A DNA stretch of 64,000 nucleotides from Chloroflexota bacterium (GTDB lineage: Bacteria > Chloroflexota > Chloroflexia > Chloroflexales > Herpetosiphonaceae), in assembly GCA_020161265.1 (NCBI GenBank), contig JAIUOC010000002.1, positions 124,001 to 188,000 on the forward strand. The letters run 5' to 3'. Shown here piece by piece: positions 59,955 to 64,000 of the stretch. The position numbers were made by a program, and so were the translations under genes. Position 1 is the stretch's first letter. Each line of letters opens with the position of its first letter. The notes below the pieces were generated by a model, which was not told the origin of the DNA, ran no database searches, and saw only the letters and a program-made list of their open reading frames with translations.

Positions 59955-61916
59955 GTGACCTACTTCGACTCTTTGTTAATTGCCAATCGGGGCGAAATTG
60001 CGGTGCGGGTAATTCGGGCTTGCCGCTCATTGGGCATCGAAGCAATCGCGGTCTATTCCGATGCCGACGCACGCGCCTTACATGTGCGCGAGGCTGATCG
60101 GGCGATTCGCATCGGCCCAGCTGCCGCCGCTCAATCGTATTTGAATATCGAAGCAGTGCTAGCCGCTGCCCAACAAACTGGAGCACAGGCGATTCACCCA
60201 GGCTATGGCTTTCTCTCAGAAAACGCCAATTTCGCCCGAGCCTGTAACCAAGCAGGCATTGCCTTCATCGGTCCGCCCGCTGAAGCCATCGAAGCCATGG
60301 GTTCGAAAAGCGCCGCTAAACGCCTCGCCGAATCGGTGGGCGTGCCAACCGTGCCAGGCTACAACGGCGACGATCAAAGCGAACAACGCTTGTTGGCCGA
60401 AGCCGAACGGATTGGCTTTCCGTTGCTGATCAAGGCTTCGGCTGGTGGCGGCGGCAAAGGGATGCGCAGCGTGCATCGGCTTGCTGAATTTTCAGCGGCC
60501 TTGGCAGCAGCGCAGCGTGAAGCCCTTGCCGCATTTGGCGATCAGCATGTTTTGCTCGAAAAGCTGATTGAACGCCCACGCCATATTGAGTTTCAAATTC
60601 TCGGCGATCAACATGGCACTATGCTGCATCTTGGCGAACGCGAGTGTTCGATTCAACGCCGCCATCAAAAAGTGCTCGAAGAATCGCCCTCAATTGCATT
60701 AACCCCAGCATTACGCGCTACGATGGGCGCGGCGGCTGTGCGTTTGGCGCAAGCCGTCAATTATTACAACGCTGGCACCCAAGAGTTTATGCTCGATGCC
60801 AATGGCGAGTTTTATTTTCTCGAAATGAATACCCGTTTGCAAGTTGAGCACCCCGTGACCGAGTTGGTGACAGGCTTGGATTTGGTGCAATTGCAAATTG
60901 CCATCGCCGCTGGCCAGCGGTTGCCCTTTGCTCAAGCTGATATCCAGCAAACTGGCCATGCGATCGAAGTCCGCTTGTATGCAGAAGATCCAGTGCAAAT
61001 GTTGCCTTCAATTGGCCAACTTAGCAGCTATACGCCACCCGAAGGCCCAGGCATTCGACTTGATACTGGGGTCACAGTTGGCGATCATGTCACAATTAAT
61101 TACGATCCAATGCTGGCCAAGTTGATCGTGTGGGGCGAGCAGCGTGAGCAGGCGATTGCCCGTTTGCGCTATGCCTTACAACATTTCGAGGTTGCTGGCG
61201 TTACCACCAACATCCCATTGTTGCAGGCGATTATTAACACGCCAGCCTACCATTCCGGAGCCACAACCACCGATTTTCTGCAAACCCATGCAATTAGCGA
61301 GCAATTGCAACATCGTCAGTTGCCGCCCAATTTGGCTTTGGCAGCCAGAGCTTTGTTTGATTTAGAGCCTGATCCTGATGCCGCGTTGGTTGGTGACCCT
61401 TGGAATGTGCCATGGCGGGCAGCCCATATGCCGCATCAACTACGCTACCAAAGCAACGATCAAACCGTGCCGATCAAGGCGCAACCGCAAGCGCCCCAAG
61501 CATGGCTGGTAACGATCAACGATGAGCAACTTGAGATTGTGGTTTTGCGTCGCCATCTCAATCGCATGGTTGTGCGGGTAGCCGATCGAATTTATCAATG
61601 CCAACTTGAGCAGGATAGCTTGATTTGGCAAGGCGTTGGTTACCAGATTCAGCCTGCTGCCGCTCCCAGCCTCGACCAAAATAATGGACACAAAGGCGAT
61701 GCCAGCCTTGAAGCGCCCATGCCAGGCACAATTATCAAACTGCTGGTAGCCGAAGGCGAGCACGTTAGTGCAGGCCAACCATTGCTGATTATGGAAGCCA
61801 TGAAGATGGAGCACACCGTGACCGCGCCCTACGCTGGCACTGTCGCCAAACTGCCCTACCGCCAAGGCCAACAAGTCAGCGGCGGGGTGGCGCTAGCCGA
61901 AATTACTGCTGAGTAA
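59955..61916 (+). CDS. Acyl-CoA carboxylase alpha subunit (biotin carboxylase + BCCP)
   Basis: A 653-residue fusion of biotin carboxylase and biotin carboxyl carrier domains, as in acetyl-/propionyl-/methylcrotonyl-CoA carboxylase alpha chains. The biotin carboxylase N-terminus is SLLIANRGEIAVRVIRACR. The ATP-grasp has KASAGGGGKGMR and ERECSIQRRHQKVLEESPS-like GERECSIQRRHQKV, and the active site is EMNTRLQVEHPVTE. The C-terminal biotinyl motif is MEAMKMEHTV (Lys617). The middle region is short. GTG 59955 is preferred since GGAG is 8 bp upstream; GTG 59946 is possible. No beta subunit is nearby, so the acyl-CoA substrate is undetermined; branched-chain acyl-CoA carboxylation would fit the dehydrogenase at 7-10 kb. 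Confidence 0.92.
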   Translation: MTYFDSLLIANRGEIAVRVIRACRSLGIEAIAVYSDADARALHVREADRAIRIGPAAAAQSYLNIEAVLAAAQQTGAQAIHPGYGFLSENANFARACNQAGIAFIGPPAEAIEAMGSKSAAKRLAESVGVPTVPGYNGDDQSEQRLLAEAERIGFPLLIKASAGGGGKGMRSVHRLAEFSAALAAAQREALAAFGDQHVLLEKLIERPRHIEFQILGDQHGTMLHLGERECSIQRRHQKVLEESPSIALTPALRATMGAAAVRLAQAVNYYNAGTQEFMLDANGEFYFLEMNTRLQVEHPVTELVTGLDLVQLQIAIAAGQRLPFAQADIQQTGHAIEVRLYAEDPVQMLPSIGQLSSYTPPEGPGIRLDTGVTVGDHVTINYDPMLAKLIVWGEQREQAIARLRYALQHFEVAGVTTNIPLLQAIINTPAYHSGATTTDFLQTHAISEQLQHRQLPPNLALAARALFDLEPDPDAALVGDPWNVPWRAAHMPHQLRYQSNDQTVPIKAQPQAPQAWLVTINDEQLEIVVLRRHLNRMVVRVADRIYQCQLEQDSLIWQGVGYQIQPAAAPSLDQNNGHKGDASLEAPMPGTIIKLLVAEGEHVSAGQPLLIMEAMKMEHTVTAPYAGTVAKLPYRQGQQVSGGVALAEITAE

Positions 61917-61923
61917 TTTAACT

Positions 61924-61959
61924 GCAACTCCTTTAATCAATCAAGATTAAAGGAGTTGC
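61924..61959. terminator. Bidirectional terminator between carboxylase and HTH regulator
   Basis: A perfect 15-bp stem, GCAACTCCTTTAATC (61924-61938) with GATTAAAGGAGTTGC (61945-61959), and a 6-nt loop. It directly abuts the stop of the minus-strand regulator. Confidence 0.8.
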
Positions 61960-62910
61960 TTAACTTTTTGGTGGCACAAGTACTTTAAATTCTCTAAACC
62001 GACATTGAACCGGTAATTTACCACCAGTCACGATCCCAACATCGATGCGCGAATGGCTTAATCGTGGTATTTGACCGCGCCATACCAACTGATCATTGAC
62101 AAAAAAGTGATGCTCTTGGCCTAATACTACCATTGATAATGTATTAGGTTGGCGAATTTTGATTGCTGGATGAAAACTACGGTCATAATACACCGCCCAA
62201 TGATCTCCGCCGTTGCGTGTTTCACAAATTGAAAACATACCCACATCATCACGAATTCGAAACATCCCATGGCTTAGATCGCACAATTCCTCAAAGAAAA
62301 TACAATAACCGTCTTCTTCATTATTAGCAGGTGTTAAACGTTCAGCTATCAGCGAAACGTAATAATGTTCAGGTGTAAAACAAGGTGAATCGCCACCCAA
62401 ATACACATTCGTATGAAAATGACTATAGGCAGTCAGTTGATAGGTTTGATCAACAAATTCCCGCTCCAAGCGACAAACTCCATCATCACGCCAACCAAGT
62501 CCCCAATGATGCCCATTCTGCACAAAATCATCATAAAAATAAGGTTGCCATGTTGCCTTTATCCTGCGCAAATCGATCGATCGTGCTTTAACGGCTGCTG
62601 AAGGAACAACATGTTCCCAAACTTTGTTCAGTTCAAATTCTTGAATGGCACTAACTGGAGTTTGATAACGCACCCATGCAGGGTTGATACAGTAAAACAA
62701 CACATCAGCTTCAAAGGCCGTTAAATAGAGCTCGGCGGCAATTTTCTCAATTTGCCGAATATACCGTGGGCGAAATTTCCCGGTAAACCAATTATTCATG
62801 GTGGTCAGTGAGACCCCAACCTGCTCAGCGAGGCGTGCTTGGGTAAGCGTTTCATCACCATGCAAGATAAAAAAAGCTCGCAACAACTCGGCAAACGAAT
62901 GGCGCGACAT
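61960..62910 (-). CDS. HTH (XRE-like) regulator fused to a jelly-roll sensor domain
   Basis: A 316-residue protein. Residues about 18-70 are a Cro/C1-type helix-turn-helix (LTQARLAEQVGVSLTTMNNW, then RQIEKIAAELYL). From about 115 to the end the sequence has the strand pattern of a concanavalin/LamG-like or DUF1080-like beta-sandwich: DDFVQNGHHWGLGWR, YYVSLIAERL, YCIFFEELCD, MFRIRDDVGMFSICE, LSMVVLGQEHHFFVNDQLVW, and DVGIVTGGKLPVQCRFREFKV. This fold usually binds or hydrolyses sugars outside the cell; here it is fused to a DNA-binding head and has no signal peptide. AAAGG precedes ATG 62910. It is divergent from the LuxR-like gene, with palindromes between. Confidence 0.75.
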   Translation of the reverse strand: MSRHSFAELLRAFFILHGDETLTQARLAEQVGVSLTTMNNWFTGKFRPRYIRQIEKIAAELYLTAFEADVLFYCINPAWVRYQTPVSAIQEFELNKVWEHVVPSAAVKARSIDLRRIKATWQPYFYDDFVQNGHHWGLGWRDDGVCRLEREFVDQTYQLTAYSHFHTNVYLGGDSPCFTPEHYYVSLIAERLTPANNEEDGYCIFFEELCDLSHGMFRIRDDVGMFSICETRNGGDHWAVYYDRSFHPAIKIRQPNTLSMVVLGQEHHFFVNDQLVWRGQIPRLSHSRIDVGIVTGGKLPVQCRFREFKVLVPPKS

Positions 62911-62951
62911 TTGTACGACCTTTCATTGACTTTGAAAAATACACAAGTGGC

Positions 62952-62968
62952 AGCATTAGATCAATGCT
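62952..62968. promoter_or_regulatory. Candidate operator 1 in the divergent region
   Basis: AGCATT (62952-62957) and AATGCT (62963-62968) flank AGATC in the 149 bp between the HTH-jelly-roll gene and the LuxR-type gene. Confidence 0.4.
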
Positions 62969-62993
62969 ACAGTTTCCAACGAGCTCAATTCAC

Positions 62994-63007
62994 CGATAGA
63001 TCTATCG
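62994..63007. promoter_or_regulatory. Candidate operator 2, 14-bp perfect palindrome
   Basis: CGATAGATCTATCG is a perfect 14-bp palindrome at 62994-63007. It lies 53 bp before the LuxR-type start and is a good candidate binding site for one of the two flanking HTH proteins. Confidence 0.5.
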
Positions 63008-63059
63008 AATTTCACTTAGTTGGTATTGATTAGCTAACAATGTATTGGAGTACCTTGTC

Positions 63060-63290
63060 ATGAACCAATTAACCAAACGTGAATTCGAGGTTGCCGAGTT
63101 ATTGAACCAAGGGTTGTTAAATCGTGAAATTGCAGCCCAGCTCTGTGTCAGTGAAGTAGCCATTGAGCAGCATTTGACTAGGATTTATCGCAAGTTGGCT
63201 GTTCGCAATCGGGTCGAAGCAGTTCTAAAATTACGCGGAATGCAGCAAGAATGTATGGCTTCCCATAGTATACAAGATCTTTCGCACTAG
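63060..63290 (+). CDS. Small LuxR-type HTH protein
   Basis: A 76-residue protein consisting of little more than a LuxR/GerE helix-turn-helix: LTKREFEVAELLNQGLLNRE, IAAQLCVSEVAIEQHLTRIYRKL and RVEAVLKLR. The conserved order LTxRExEVxxLLxxG...EIAxxLxVSExxVxxHLxxIYxKL is complete. There is no receiver or ligand domain. ATG 63060 has GGAG 9 bp upstream. Its small size suggests either an autonomous regulator or a competitor of full-length LuxR proteins. It may control the secreted protein that follows after 77 bp. Confidence 0.88.
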   Translation: MNQLTKREFEVAELLNQGLLNREIAAQLCVSEVAIEQHLTRIYRKLAVRNRVEAVLKLRGMQQECMASHSIQDLSH

Positions 63291-63367
63291 CTACACTAAA
63301 CCCATCGCAGCATTACCACCACATTACAGCCACAGCTACTTTTTTCAGTGTTTTGGAGGATCACTGT

Positions 63368-64000
63368 ATGGATGTTGGAGCAAGAGCGTTCGGCGTTTTG
63401 GGATTGATGAGCTTACTGTTGAACTTAATCAGCATGCCCTTCGAATCAGGGGCAATTCAGCCCAACCTGCATTATTCAGTGCCAAGCGGAGACCACACCA
63501 AGAGCGAAAGCTTAAACACAACATCGCAAATAGCTCTCGCCAACCCTTCATTTGAAAATGGCTTCGAAAACTGGTTTCGCAATGGGCCATGCAATACCGT
63601 TACCTATTCAGGCTCGGCCCTGCATGGCAATTGGTATCTAGCGAGTAATCGCAACGGCACTGAAGCCTGTAGCTCGATCTATCAAGATAAGACCTATTCA
63701 GTTCAGAATTCCGAACACTACCGTTTGGCAGTTTGGGTGCGTTCAGCAAATGGTACACCACTCTATGGCACGGTTGCGTTGTGGGGGCTTGGTCAAAACC
63801 CAAATCAGAATGCAAAAACCCATTTCAACACTGCTGGCACCGGCTGGCAATGTGTCGAGACTATATTCAAGCCAGAAGAAAATCATACATCGTTGCGAGC
63901 TGAGTTCTATGTGCGCTCACTGAATGGTGAGTACCATTTTGATAATGTCATGCTAAGCAAAGAATCATGGAGCGATGAGCCAACATCACTTTGCCCCAAC
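63368..64000 (+). CDS. Secreted protein with a CBM-like domain, 5' part
   Basis: The frame is open from ATG 63368 to the last base of the window (211 residues), so the gene continues beyond. GGAGG lies 8 bp upstream. The N-terminus has a hydrophobic stretch (FGVLGLMSLLLNLISM) that fits a signal peptide. Residues about 58-200 match the pattern of a family 4/9 carbohydrate-binding module: NPSFENGFENWFRNG, YRLAVWVRSANGTPLYGTV, FNTAGTGWQCVETIF and LRAEFYVRSLNGEYHFDNVML. The rest is outside the window; a glycoside hydrolase or adhesin is likely. Confidence 0.8.
   Translation, partial: MDVGARAFGVLGLMSLLLNLISMPFESGAIQPNLHYSVPSGDHTKSESLNTTSQIALANPSFENGFENWFRNGPCNTVTYSGSALHGNWYLASNRNGTEACSSIYQDKTYSVQNSEHYRLAVWVRSANGTPLYGTVALWGLGQNPNQNAKTHFNTAGTGWQCVETIFKPEENHTSLRAEFYVRSLNGEYHFDNVMLSKESWSDEPTSLCPN

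Overview
The window is about 64 kb of a bacterial chromosome with roughly even base composition. Gene content suggests Chloroflexota, most likely a Herpetosiphon-like filamentous glider: large secreted beta-propeller and Ig-like proteins with a short C-terminal LPxxxR-type motif, TPR proteins with a membrane anchor, many lipoproteins, and GatD-type peptidoglycan amidation. This assignment is inference from gene families; there is no rRNA in the window. I found no tRNA, rRNA, CRISPR array or insertion sequence.

Layout. 1-4.6 kb is a polymorphic-toxin island: the 3' end of a glycine-rich protein, an unknown protein, a WXG100-headed toxin, two tandem five-cysteine proteins (candidate immunity proteins) and a second unknown protein. 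It is followed by a VWA - membrane segment - FHA protein (4.7-7.0 kb). 7.3-10.7 kb encodes E1alpha, E1beta and E2 of a 2-oxoacid dehydrogenase of branched-chain type. 11-19.3 kb holds housekeeping and accessory genes: a small HhH protein, an aldo/keto reductase-TetR pair with a clear palindromic operator, a phosphoesterase, a MacB-like ABC exporter, an SGNH hydrolase overlapping a UDP-GlcNAc 2-epimerase, and pyruvate kinase.

19.3-33.1 kb is the most striking block: five consecutive minus-strand paralogues (about 700-1,060 residues) encoding secreted WNGxxW-repeat beta-propellers that carry 0, 1, 4, 4 and 2 C-terminal Ig/cadherin-like modules. All end in a short hydrophobic-Pro-basic motif that is also found at the end of the 1,407-residue subtilisin at 42.5-46.7 kb.

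33.4-42.4 kb: a thioredoxin-like protein, RmlD and two glycosyltransferases (surface polysaccharide), an MFS exporter, GatD without an adjacent MurT, a phage-antirepressor-like protein, an SDR and a tRNA nucleotidyltransferase/poly(A) polymerase family enzyme. 47.1-49.6 kb is a four-copy lipoprotein array in which one copy is broken by an in-frame TAA. 50-62 kb is mainly metabolism: M16 peptidase, PRPP synthetase, GlpA-like dehydrogenase, 6-phosphogluconate dehydrogenase and a biotin-dependent carboxylase alpha subunit, with TPR/membrane proteins and a LolA-like lipoprotein between them. The last 2 kb has an HTH-jelly-roll regulator divergent from a LuxR-type HTH protein, with two palindromes between them, and the start of a secreted carbohydrate-binding-module protein.

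Several intergenic regions (9.3, 10.8, 36.6, 40.2 and 57.4 kb) carry a peculiar family of short, doubled-word repeats, such as CTTCGTGTCCTTCGTGGTT and runs of GGATGAA, often in inverted arrangement.
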